Positions 42,648 through 50,683 of a stretch of DNA of 64,000 nucleotides are shown here, one piece after another. The notes beneath the pieces were generated by a model that worked only from the letters and a program-made list of their open reading frames with translations, was not told where the DNA came from and did no database searches. The position numbers and the translations under genes are program-made. The DNA lies in NCBI RefSeq assembly GCF_007483665.1, contig NZ_ML660193.1:23473-87472 (forward strand), read 5' to 3'. Positions within the stretch are counted from its first letter, which is position 1, and each line of letters begins with the position of its first letter. The stretch comes from Catellatospora sichuanensis (GTDB taxonomy: Bacteria > Actinomycetota > Actinomycetes > Mycobacteriales > Micromonosporaceae).

Positions 42648-45600
42648 GACTCGTCTCCAGGCGGTTCGTCGAGCGGCGCCGTGAGCACCGTGATCAGCGG
42701 CAGAACCGCAGGATGGTGCTCCGCGACAGTGACAAGCAAGTTGATCCACACAGCGCCCTGCTCAGAATCGATCCGGCGGGCGGCAGTCAACAGTGCCGCG
42801 GCCTGCTCGATGTCGTTGGCGGTCGCCGCGGCGACCGCAAGATAGAAGGTGGCTGTCGCACTATCGGCAGGACTCTCGGCGGCTGTCCATGCGAGCATCG
42901 CCGTCGCGGCGAGCGTGGCGATCTCGGGTTGTTGAGCCAGGTGGTGGAGCAGGGCGGCGAACTCGCCGGGGTGTGCGAGCGCGTGCAGGGTGAGCTGGGT
43001 GTCGCCAGCTTCCGCCACGGTCAGCAGCCCGGCTGCGCGGATCCCTTCGGAGCGGCCCCGCCGGGCCAGCTCGTTGATGATATCTCGGACCGTTTCGGTG
43101 AGTAGATCATCGCGCCGGTCAACGAGCAGTTCCGCTTGCCTGGAGAGACTTGCTGAGATGAATTCGCTGGCTAATACGGCCAGCAGCAGTGGCTGGTAGG
43201 CCGCTTCGACACCAGCGCGACGTGCGGCATCGCGCAGCGCGCGGTATCGCGCAGCTGACTGCTCATCAAGGGGCAGCAGCGCCTCGGTGACGGCGCTGTC
43301 GGCGTCGGCTGCTAGCAATTCGGGGTGGCGAGCGAGGTGGTCCCGTTCTGCTTCGTAGGTCGTCGTGTCGATCCACGCGTGAGCGGCGGTGAGTAGGTCG
43401 GTGTCCAGGATCAGCCAGTCAGGCACGGTGCCGGTCTGGTTGGGCCAGGCGCTATCGAACAGGTTCCGGTCGGCGGCTCGGTGCCGGCGGGCCTGCTGGC
43501 GAAGCGCGGCCACCATTGCATCGTCGTTGTCGGCCAGGTCGAGCGCTGTGGCCAACCATCCAACGGCTGCCGGTTCCAGCGGCTGCGCTGCGCGGGCCCT
43601 GGCGAGCAGCAGGTAAGCGGTGGTCGGTGGTGTGGTATCGGCAAGGATGCTCTGCCAAACCACCTCACCGGACGTATGGTCGCCGACCTCGCTATAGCGG
43701 ATGCCGAGGTTGGTCAGCGCCGAGGCGAGGTTGGGGAGGTAGGCGGGATTGTCCGCCGCCTGGACACGGTAAACGGCGACCGCCTCCTCGGCAGGACCGA
43801 CCGCATCCGCCCACCGACCAACCCCGCTATAGCGGACGCCGAGGTTGCTCAGCGCCCCGGCGAGGTTGGGGAGGTAGGCGGGATTGTCCGCCGCCTGGAC
43901 ACGGTAAACGGCGACCGCCTCCTCGGCAGGACCGACCGCGTCCGCCCACCGACCAACCCCGCTATAGCGGACGCCGAGGTTACTCAGCGCCGAGGCGAGG
44001 TCAGGGAGGTAGGCGGGATTGTCCGCCGCCAGGACGCGGCGCAGGGCGACCGCCTCCTCGGTAGGACCGACCGCGTCCGCCCACCGACCAACCTCGCTAT
44101 AGCGGACGCCGAGGTTGCTCAGCGCCCCGGCGAGGTTGGGGAGGTAGGCGGGGTTGTCCGCCGCCTGGACACGGCGCAGGGCGACCGCCTCCTCGGTAGG
44201 ACCGACCGCGTCCGCCCACCGACCAACCCCGCTATAGGAGGTGCCGAGGTTGCTCAGCGCCCCGGCGAGGTCAGCGAGGTAAGCGGCATTGTCCGCCGCC
44301 AGGACACGGCGCAGGGCGACCGCCTCCTCGGCAGGACCGACCGCATCCGCCCACCGACCAACCTCGCTATAGGAGCTGCCGAGGTTGCTCAGCGCCCCGG
44401 CGAGGTCAGGGAGGTAAGCGGCATTGTCCGCCGCCTGGACACGGTAAACGGCGACCGCCTCCTCGGCAGGACCGACCGCATCCGCCCACCGACCAACCCC
44501 GCTATAGCGGATGCCGAGGTTGTTCAGCGCCGAGGCGAGGTCAGGGAGGTAGGCGGGATTGTCCGCCGCCTGGACACGGCGCAGGGCGACCGCCTCCTCG
44601 GCAGGACCGACCGCATCCGCCCGCCGACCAACCTCGCTATAGCGGATGCCGAGGTTGCTCAGCGCCCCGGCGAGGTCAGGGAGGTAGGCGGGATTGTCCG
44701 CCGCCTGGACACGGTAGACAGCGACCGCCTCCTCGGCAGGACCGACCGCATCCGCCCACCGACCAACCTCGCTATAGAACGCGCCGAGGTTGCTCAGCGC
44801 CCCGGCGAGGTCAGGGAGGTAGGCGGGATTGTCCGCCGCCTGGACACGGTAGACAGCGACCGCCTCCTCGGCAGGACCGACCGCATCCGCCCGCCGACCA
44901 ACCACGCTATAGATCGTGCCGAGGTTGTTCAGCGCCATGGCGAGGTTGGGGAGGTAAGCGGCATTGTCCGCCGCCTGGACACGGTAGACAGCGACCGCCT
45001 CCTCGGCAGGACCGACCGCATCCGCCCGCCGACCAACCTCGCTATAGAACGCGCCGAGGTTGCTCAGCGCCATGGCGAGGTTGGGGAGGTAGGCGGGATT
45101 GTCCGCCGCCTGGACACGGTAGACAGCGACCGCCTCCTCGGCAGGACCGACCGCATCCGCCCGCCGACCGACCCCGCTATAGATCGTGCCGAGGTTGTTC
45201 AGCGCCATGGCGAGGTTGGGGAGGTAAGCGGCATTGTCCGCCGCCTGGACACGGCGTAGAGCGACCGCCTCCTCAGTAGGAGGCAGGGCCTCCTGTCGAC
45301 GGCCCCATCGTTGAAAACGGTCAGCGACGGTAAGTGCCGCGAGTGCGACATCCGGTGTCAGAGTGTGGTCCAGATGAGCTAGGTCGCGCAGGAGGTCCAA
45401 GCCCGAGGGCCCGGCATCTGCGGCATGTCGCCATGCGTAGCGCCACAGGTAGACCGGGTCTTGCGCACGTACTCCGCCCGCGAGCAATTCTCGGTATCGG
45501 GTAATGAGCGCCGCGCAGATCGGGATCGCCTGAGGGTCGAACGGCGTCTCGTGATTGGGCTGGTGCGGTAGGCGCAGGTGGTCGGCGAGGCTTTGATGGG

Positions 45601-45985
45601 CCAGCCGGTATACCGCGACGCCGGCTTCGCCGTCCTGCACGATGTAACGGCCCAACTCGTCCAACACCCAAAACACATCGTCGCGGACCAAACGTTCGGG
45701 CAGCGGGTCGGCGTTGGCGACGGCCAGCCACTCCTCCTCGGGCATGCCAGCGCCGTACCCGCGTGTCAGCGCTACCAGCAGTGTCCGAGCCGCGGCCCTC
45801 GTGGTCTGGTCGGGCGGGAGTTGTCGGTGCCGCGGAGCGTTGACTGCGGCGAGATCGCTCTCGAACGCCTCCTCAATGGAGCCCGCAATCCGGTCGCGCC
45901 AATCGTCACGAGACGTGTCGATCGGTGCCGCCCGCAGCTGATCCGTCACTAGCCGCGCGAGCAGGAACGGACGATCGTCGCGCAT
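42644..45985 (-). CDS. STAND-module/TPR-repeat protein with 12 near-identical 45-aa repeats
   Basis: A 1113-aa protein. Residues 1-220 look like the continuation of an NTPase module (PFLLARLVTDQLRAA, then a winged-helix-like LLVALTRGYGAGMPEEEW, LAHQSLADHLR) of the kind that follows NACHT/STAND ATPases. Next come 12 repeats of 45 aa (coding 43.66-45.28 kb, 135-bp period; pattern PAEEAVAVYRVQAADNPAYL, then ALSNLGxxYSxVGRWADAVG). A 330-residue helical C-terminus follows. The ATG follows the amber stop of the upstream gene without a gap and in the same frame, with GGGAGG 7 nt ahead. The repeats probably bind the trigger or scaffold a complex. Confidence 0.9.
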   Translation of the reverse strand: MRDDRPFLLARLVTDQLRAAPIDTSRDDWRDRIAGSIEEAFESDLAAVNAPRHRQLPPDQTTRAAARTLLVALTRGYGAGMPEEEWLAVANADPLPERLVRDDVFWVLDELGRYIVQDGEAGVAVYRLAHQSLADHLRLPHQPNHETPFDPQAIPICAALITRYRELLAGGVRAQDPVYLWRYAWRHAADAGPSGLDLLRDLAHLDHTLTPDVALAALTVADRFQRWGRRQEALPPTEEAVALRRVQAADNAAYLPNLAMALNNLGTIYSGVGRRADAVGPAEEAVAVYRVQAADNPAYLPNLAMALSNLGAFYSEVGRRADAVGPAEEAVAVYRVQAADNAAYLPNLAMALNNLGTIYSVVGRRADAVGPAEEAVAVYRVQAADNPAYLPDLAGALSNLGAFYSEVGRWADAVGPAEEAVAVYRVQAADNPAYLPDLAGALSNLGIRYSEVGRRADAVGPAEEAVALRRVQAADNPAYLPDLASALNNLGIRYSGVGRWADAVGPAEEAVAVYRVQAADNAAYLPDLAGALSNLGSSYSEVGRWADAVGPAEEAVALRRVLAADNAAYLADLAGALSNLGTSYSGVGRWADAVGPTEEAVALRRVQAADNPAYLPNLAGALSNLGVRYSEVGRWADAVGPTEEAVALRRVLAADNPAYLPDLASALSNLGVRYSGVGRWADAVGPAEEAVAVYRVQAADNPAYLPNLAGALSNLGVRYSGVGRWADAVGPAEEAVAVYRVQAADNPAYLPNLASALTNLGIRYSEVGDHTSGEVVWQSILADTTPPTTAYLLLARARAAQPLEPAAVGWLATALDLADNDDAMVAALRQQARRHRAADRNLFDSAWPNQTGTVPDWLILDTDLLTAAHAWIDTTTYEAERDHLARHPELLAADADSAVTEALLPLDEQSAARYRALRDAARRAGVEAAYQPLLLAVLASEFISASLSRQAELLVDRRDDLLTETVRDIINELARRGRSEGIRAAGLLTVAEAGDTQLTLHALAHPGEFAALLHHLAQQPEIATLAATAMLAWTAAESPADSATATFYLAVAAATANDIEQAAALLTAARRIDSEQGAVWINLLVTVAEHHPAVLPLITVLTAPLDEPPGDES
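43665..45285 (-). repeat. Twelve tandem 135-bp coding repeats
   Basis: Within the TPR gene the DNA repeats every 135 bp with few substitutions, concentrated at the two positions after NLG and at YR/RR choices. Such similarity at DNA level indicates recent duplication or gene conversion and predicts length variation between strains. Confidence 0.9.
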
Positions 45986-47449
45986 CTAGTCGCCTCCCAT
46001 GACGCCGACGAGATGCGCAGCGACCCTTGCCGCGTCCATGCTGGGGTCGACATCCGCCAGCCGCGCCAGGACATAGTCGTAGAGATCCTGCCGGGTGCGC
46101 TGTTGAGCATCGACGGAGTCGAGGTCGAGTCCGGGTCCCCTGGGAGCCAGTGTGTCCAGCAGCCCAGAGCCGCCGCCCGGCCGTGGAAGATCACGAGTGG
46201 ACACAATCACGACCGCGTACCGAGCAAGGCGCACAAGCAGCTCCTCAGCCAGCGAGAATGCCTCCGATCGGGCTTCGTCGACGCCGTCGATGATCACAAC
46301 CGGAGGAGACGCACCCACCTCGACAGCCCGCTGCAGATGTCCCAGCAACTCCGGTGCGTTGCGGCGTTCAGCCTGGGCAAGAAGCACACCTCGGCGCACC
46401 AACTGTCCGGCGATCAGCTCCGCTGCCCGATCCACAGTCATCCCGCGCGCATGAACATGAGCGTGCACCGATCCGGCGCCGGGGTCATCATGGCTCCACG
46501 TGTGCCCATCGCTGAGCAGCCTGTCTCGTTCGCCGGGGTTGGACAAGCTTACGACCCGCCCGACGATCGCCGATTTGCCGGTGCCAGCCGAGCCCGTCAC
46601 CACGTGGAGTCCGGGCAGGCCGGACCGTATCCAGGCCACGACCTGGTTGACCTCCGTCGTCCGGCCGGTGAACCATGATCGGTCCTCGATCTGCTGGCTG
46701 CCGCGCGCGGCAAGCAGCAGGTGTTCAACCACCTGTTCCGGAGCTCCGGGGTCGTACAGCGGGTTGCGGAACATCCACCAAGCGCTGCCATTCGTCCGGA
46801 GCTGTGGCGCCTGCCGGTCGCCGACCCACTCTTTCAGCAGCCCGTCACAGAGGTCATCACCGCGGACGAACTCATTGTGCACGGACCAGCGCGTCCGCAG
46901 CATCAGCGTGGTAGGGCCGAACTTCACCAGCGCCCGCAATCGCTCGCCCAGCAAGCCGTCCTGCGCGGTCTCCACCGCCTGGCACGAGGTAAGAACACCC
47001 ACCCACACGTGCTGCTCGTCTGTCGGAACATGCCGCAACACCTCCGCCGCCACGTCCGCCGCCGACAGCGCCTGCCCCGAATAGCAGGTGTCCAAGATCA
47101 GCAGTAGCTGGTTTGCGCCCGAGACTGCACAATATCCCGCCACATCGTTTGCACCGATGCCAGCCGCGAGACTGCCGCCACTGTCGCGCGCCAGCAGCCG
47201 AAGCCCGTTCGGAGAGTTCCGAGCATGCCCACCCCACAGCAGCACCAGGGCACCCCCGTCAGGCAACGCGCCCTCCAGCGCCTTCAGCCCATCCCGGACC
47301 GCCTCCTCGCCGGGATCGACCACCGCCTCGCCTGCGAAGTTCGCAGCAAGCAGATCACGAAACGCGGTCGCGTCCCCCACCGCGCATGGCAGGGCTTTGT
47401 AAAGGGGATTGTCATATGAACCGACCCCGATGCCTATAAATCGGTTCAC
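45986..47449 (-). CDS. Caspase-like protease fused to STAND/NACHT-type ATPase
   Basis: A 487-aa protein. Residues 1-230 form a caspase-like (peptidase C14) domain with the His in LLWGGHA (H75) and the Cys in LILDTCYSG (C122). A P-loop NTPase domain follows: WFTGR entry at 259, Walker A GSAGTGKS (286-293), Walker B VVIIDGVDEA (384-393) and STRD near 415, as in NACHT/STAND ATPases. The module ends abruptly at TAG, and its expected continuation is the next gene. Caspase-STAND proteins in multicellular bacteria are predicted immune or cell-death switches in which ligand sensing activates proteolysis. GTG start without Shine-Dalgarno. Confidence 0.9.
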   Translation of the reverse strand: MNRFIGIGVGSYDNPLYKALPCAVGDATAFRDLLAANFAGEAVVDPGEEAVRDGLKALEGALPDGGALVLLWGGHARNSPNGLRLLARDSGGSLAAGIGANDVAGYCAVSGANQLLLILDTCYSGQALSAADVAAEVLRHVPTDEQHVWVGVLTSCQAVETAQDGLLGERLRALVKFGPTTLMLRTRWSVHNEFVRGDDLCDGLLKEWVGDRQAPQLRTNGSAWWMFRNPLYDPGAPEQVVEHLLLAARGSQQIEDRSWFTGRTTEVNQVVAWIRSGLPGLHVVTGSAGTGKSAIVGRVVSLSNPGERDRLLSDGHTWSHDDPGAGSVHAHVHARGMTVDRAAELIAGQLVRRGVLLAQAERRNAPELLGHLQRAVEVGASPPVVIIDGVDEARSEAFSLAEELLVRLARYAVVIVSTRDLPRPGGGSGLLDTLAPRGPGLDLDSVDAQQRTRQDLYDYVLARLADVDPSMDAARVAAHLVGVMGGD

Positions 47450-47893
47450 GACAACTGACGCCCCCTCGACCGACGAGTCTCAAGGTCGAACTTACACAGC
47501 TCAGGTGCCAGGAACTGTCATGAATTAGTCCTTAGGCTTCGACAAATGGTCAAACTCTTTATCCGCCATCCTCGATGCCCGGGAACGATCGGAACGATGG
47601 TGTGACCGATCATCCACCCCGATCTCAACTTCAGCCGCTGATGCGGGATCTCGTCGCCGAGCCATGGTCGCGCGCTGCCAACGAGCTGATCGACCCGATC
47701 ACCAGGCTCGTCCACCCGTCGACGCCAGCATGCAACGGCAGCGCAGCAGCAAGACGGGGCACTCGACCCGAAGCGCGTTGGGGCACGGCAACCGAACCCA
47801 GAGGCATTGACCACGCACCCCAGAACTCGGCGAATGCCGCGCCACATCCGAGGATCCTTGACAAGGTACAGCGACTGCCCCTGCTTCGCGCCG
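47450..47893. other. Intergenic region upstream of the caspase operon
   Basis: No coding-like frame in 444 bp. It must contain the promoter of the leftward caspase-TPR-hydrolase operon; TGTAAGTTCGACC near 47490 on the minus strand is the only weak candidate I see. Confidence 0.4.
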
Positions 47894-48098
47894 GCGGTTC
47901 GCGCCGGGCTAATCGGGCTTTACACCCATATCCATCTATCGACACCGAGAGACGAACGAAGTCCCAGCTCAATTAGCTGGGACTTCGAAACGACCAAATG
48001 TCCGTATCGTATGGGTGGACCATACCCGGCAGAATCCGAACCGCATCCCAGTAGCTCACGGCCCAGCGGTGAACGTAGCGCCAGTGCGAACACGCAAG
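47894..48098 (-). repeat. Interspersed island repeat, copy C
   Basis: Begins CGGTTCGCGCCGGGC, carries the perfect hairpin at 47957-47987, then TGTCCGTATCGTATGGGTGG, and ends in the GGTGGACCATAC box (from 48014). Same orientation as copies B, D and E. Confidence 0.7.
47957..47987. terminator. 13-bp hairpin inside repeat copy C
   Basis: CGAAGTCCCAGCT (47957-47969) pairs perfectly with 47975-47987. It sits 180 bp beyond the stop of the KAP gene and would stop its leftward transcript before the caspase operon. Confidence 0.7.
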
Positions 48099-48169
48099 GT
48101 ATAGGCACAGGCTGCGAAGGCTCGAATCCCCGGCGGGACACGGCTCATCTTCCTGCAGCTTCGGTACCG

Positions 48170-50416
48170 TCACACCGGATCTTTCAAGGCAGCACCGCGC
48201 TCGTGCGACGCACTGGTCGAAGAGATCCCGCCTCTTGCGCCGGTGGCCTGATCGTCGTTCGGCAAGGTGGCATCGGCTTCGGGAGGTTGCTGGACCAACC
48301 GCTCCCATGGCCGCTGCGGCCGGTTACCGGTCGCGTAATCGGCGGCGAGGTGAAGAGCCGCCCGCTGCTCGCCGGAGATTTCCATCCCGTTGTCGGTGAC
48401 TGCGGTGAGGATCTCGGCGATTCGCCGAACGAGCATTTCCTGGCCAAACCATTCGGCCAGACGGTCCCACAAGAGCACCTTGGTCACCGTAACGGCTGCA
48501 GCGCCAAGTACTCGTCCGCGCGTCTCGCCGACGCAGTCGGTCAGCAACGACAGCATGACCCTGTTGTCCTCAGCCGAGGCATGTAACACGGTCCTGCCCG
48601 CACCGGTCTCGGCCATGAAGCCTGCGAGGCGGGCGATTCGGTCTTGGCCAGCGAAGTCGCCTGGTGCGAGGGCCGCAAGTTCGTTGCGCAGTCGCCCTTC
48701 CAATTCAGTGGCGACGGCGGGTTTGATGAGGCCGAAGCCCATGTCTTCCCGGTGCCCAACGATCAATAGAAGGATCAGCCGAGCGCTGAGCGTGTTGGTC
48801 TCGGAGAAGACGGCGCATATCACGCACTCCCGGACGTCCGCGTCGAGGATCCTCCGCAGTAGCAGCAGTGCGGTCCGCATGAGAAGCACAGATCCACAGG
48901 ACGCAATTTCGCTGCGGTCTTCAGGGAGCTTCGGAAGCAGATCCAAAAGGATCGGAGTAGCAAGGCGGGCGGGATCGCCCTCGATGTCCTCAGCGACCGG
49001 CAGTTCTTCGATCGCTGTGTTCATCCGTTTGATCAGGTCCGTCAGCTCGTCTGGAGTCCAATGGTTGAGGAGCTGCCGGAGGCCTTCTCGGTCGGCGAGC
49101 ACGGCCAGCGCGTCGTCCACGACGCTCGCGGGCACCACGCCCTCGGGCAGTTGACGTTCGAGGTAGAAGCGAAAGACGGTTGCGCTAGCGATCTTGCGCT
49201 CGCGCCGCCAGATACCCTCCCATTCCGGTCCGTAGCCGGTGTTCTCGAAGTAGCAGCGTGCGGCCGGGAACAACCAACGGCATACGGGCTCGGCAAGCTC
49301 CGGGTCAGCGGTGTGCAGGAGCGCGATCGGGCTGTCCGCGATGGCGCGGCCGGGTTGGTGGCCACCTTGGCCGAGTCGGTCGGGCTTGGCCGCTAGATCG
49401 TCCGCGACGGAGGTTAGGGCTGCGAACAGCGTTGGGTGCAGGACGCGGATCGCATCGATCGCGACCAGGTCGGCGAAGGCAATCTCGTCTCCAACCATGC
49501 GCATCGTCATCGACAGGCAGCCCAGCAGGCGCTGAACATGGCGCGGCGTCACGAGCAGTGGGCGGATGACGAACGCGAGGTTGTTCTGCCAGTCCTCAGA
49601 CTTAATGGGCCCGGTCGGTAAATCGTCGACCATCGTCGTAAGGCCGGCAGTGAGCATCGCGACCACGTCCGGCTGTCGAGCGGCCGGCACGTCATGGGTG
49701 ACCTGAACGATTTTCTCGAGGTAGGCACGCCCTCGGTTGAGGTCTCCCTCGCCGAGGCATTCCTCGACCCGAGCGCGGTCGAAGGCCAGCAAGTAGAGGG
49801 TGTTAGGGAAGTCACCGACCAGGCGCACGAGCCGGACGATGTCAAGGACTTCCTCGGGCCGGAGCCGGTCGACGTCATCGATGACGACGACCAGCCGCTT
49901 ACCCACGCCGGCGAGCAGCTCGCGCAGTTCCCGGTGCTGCTCGAACACTGAGGGTTGCGCTGCGAGCGCTTGCAGGATATTGAGTGCGCCCTGGGTGGCG
50001 CCGCCCGCTCCTGTGAGAGCAGCGAATGGCGATAGGACCTGCCCGTAGGTGGCCAGCTTGCCCGCGACGGTCTTGAGTTTCGCCTCTTTCTTCTCGAGCT
50101 GCTTGCTAATCTCCGAGAAAAAGGAGCTGACGAGGGCTTCGGCGCCAGAGAACATCCATGGGTTGAAGTGGACGGCAGTCGCGGTGTCGCCAATGGCGTC
50201 GACAGTCATGTTGAGGATGGAGGTCTTGCCGCTTCCCCAGGCACCGGTCAGGCCCATGACGTAGCCGCGGGCAGTCGGAGCCGCCATGATTTCGGCGGCG
50301 AGCGCTTGGGCGAATGGTCGGCGTCCGAGCCGATCCCCGGTCAGTGATTGGATTGGGGCGTCGTCCGCGCCAATTGGCGAAGCGGACTCGGCCGCTGTGC
50401 TCTTCTGCTTGCTCAC
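48170..50416 (-). CDS. KAP-family P-loop NTPase
   Basis: A 748-aa KAP NTPase. Walker A GAWGSGKT is at 58-65, followed by VHFNPWMFSGAEALVSSFF, and Walker B VVVIDDVDRL at 176-185 with the PNTLYLLAFDRARV strand after it, all KAP hallmarks. The 500-residue C-terminal part is helical with no recognised domain. Hydrophobic stretches between Walker A and B are weak, so membrane insertion is doubtful. GTG 50416 is preferred because AAGGAAA precedes it; a TTG at 50509 is also open. KAP NTPases occur in several phage-defence systems. Neighbour: the PHP-ATPase gene 268 bp upstream on the same strand. Confidence 0.9.
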   Translation of the reverse strand: MSKQKSTAAESASPIGADDAPIQSLTGDRLGRRPFAQALAAEIMAAPTARGYVMGLTGAWGSGKTSILNMTVDAIGDTATAVHFNPWMFSGAEALVSSFFSEISKQLEKKEAKLKTVAGKLATYGQVLSPFAALTGAGGATQGALNILQALAAQPSVFEQHRELRELLAGVGKRLVVVIDDVDRLRPEEVLDIVRLVRLVGDFPNTLYLLAFDRARVEECLGEGDLNRGRAYLEKIVQVTHDVPAARQPDVVAMLTAGLTTMVDDLPTGPIKSEDWQNNLAFVIRPLLVTPRHVQRLLGCLSMTMRMVGDEIAFADLVAIDAIRVLHPTLFAALTSVADDLAAKPDRLGQGGHQPGRAIADSPIALLHTADPELAEPVCRWLFPAARCYFENTGYGPEWEGIWRRERKIASATVFRFYLERQLPEGVVPASVVDDALAVLADREGLRQLLNHWTPDELTDLIKRMNTAIEELPVAEDIEGDPARLATPILLDLLPKLPEDRSEIASCGSVLLMRTALLLLRRILDADVRECVICAVFSETNTLSARLILLLIVGHREDMGFGLIKPAVATELEGRLRNELAALAPGDFAGQDRIARLAGFMAETGAGRTVLHASAEDNRVMLSLLTDCVGETRGRVLGAAAVTVTKVLLWDRLAEWFGQEMLVRRIAEILTAVTDNGMEISGEQRAALHLAADYATGNRPQRPWERLVQQPPEADATLPNDDQATGARGGISSTSASHERGAALKDPV

Positions 50417-50683
50417 GGTTTTCCTTGCTCGTGCGATGTCGGTCGGGCACGGCGCGTGGCCAGTCCAAAGTTTCGGCCACCTCGGGTTGGGCTTGGTAGT
50501 GGCTGGCAAGTCTGTCTATATCAATGATCCTGTCGCCGTTGCGAGGCGGCAAGCCGATGGCGTTGATGGTGGAGCTGTCGTGTGCGGGCGCCTTCGGTGA
50601 GGTGCGGGCTGCCGGATCCGTTCGCTAGGTGACGCTGTCGGTGCGCGATACCTTGAGGGTTCGACTGGCGCTGACGACCAGCG
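50417..50683. other. Spacer between the KAP and PHP-ATPase genes
   Basis: 267 bp without a convincing gene or terminator. The two leftward genes could be co-transcribed or the KAP gene may have its own promoter here. Confidence 0.35.

Noticed and set aside
43481-45259. 592-aa open frame on the plus strand
   Set aside because: Exact antisense of the TPR repeat gene; its repeats are only the complement of the coding repeats.
43665-45285. CRISPR-like array
   Set aside because: The 135-bp periodicity is coding sequence of TPR repeats without unique spacers.
47575-47976. 133-aa plus-strand open frame
   Set aside because: Runs through repeat copy C and has no protein-like features.
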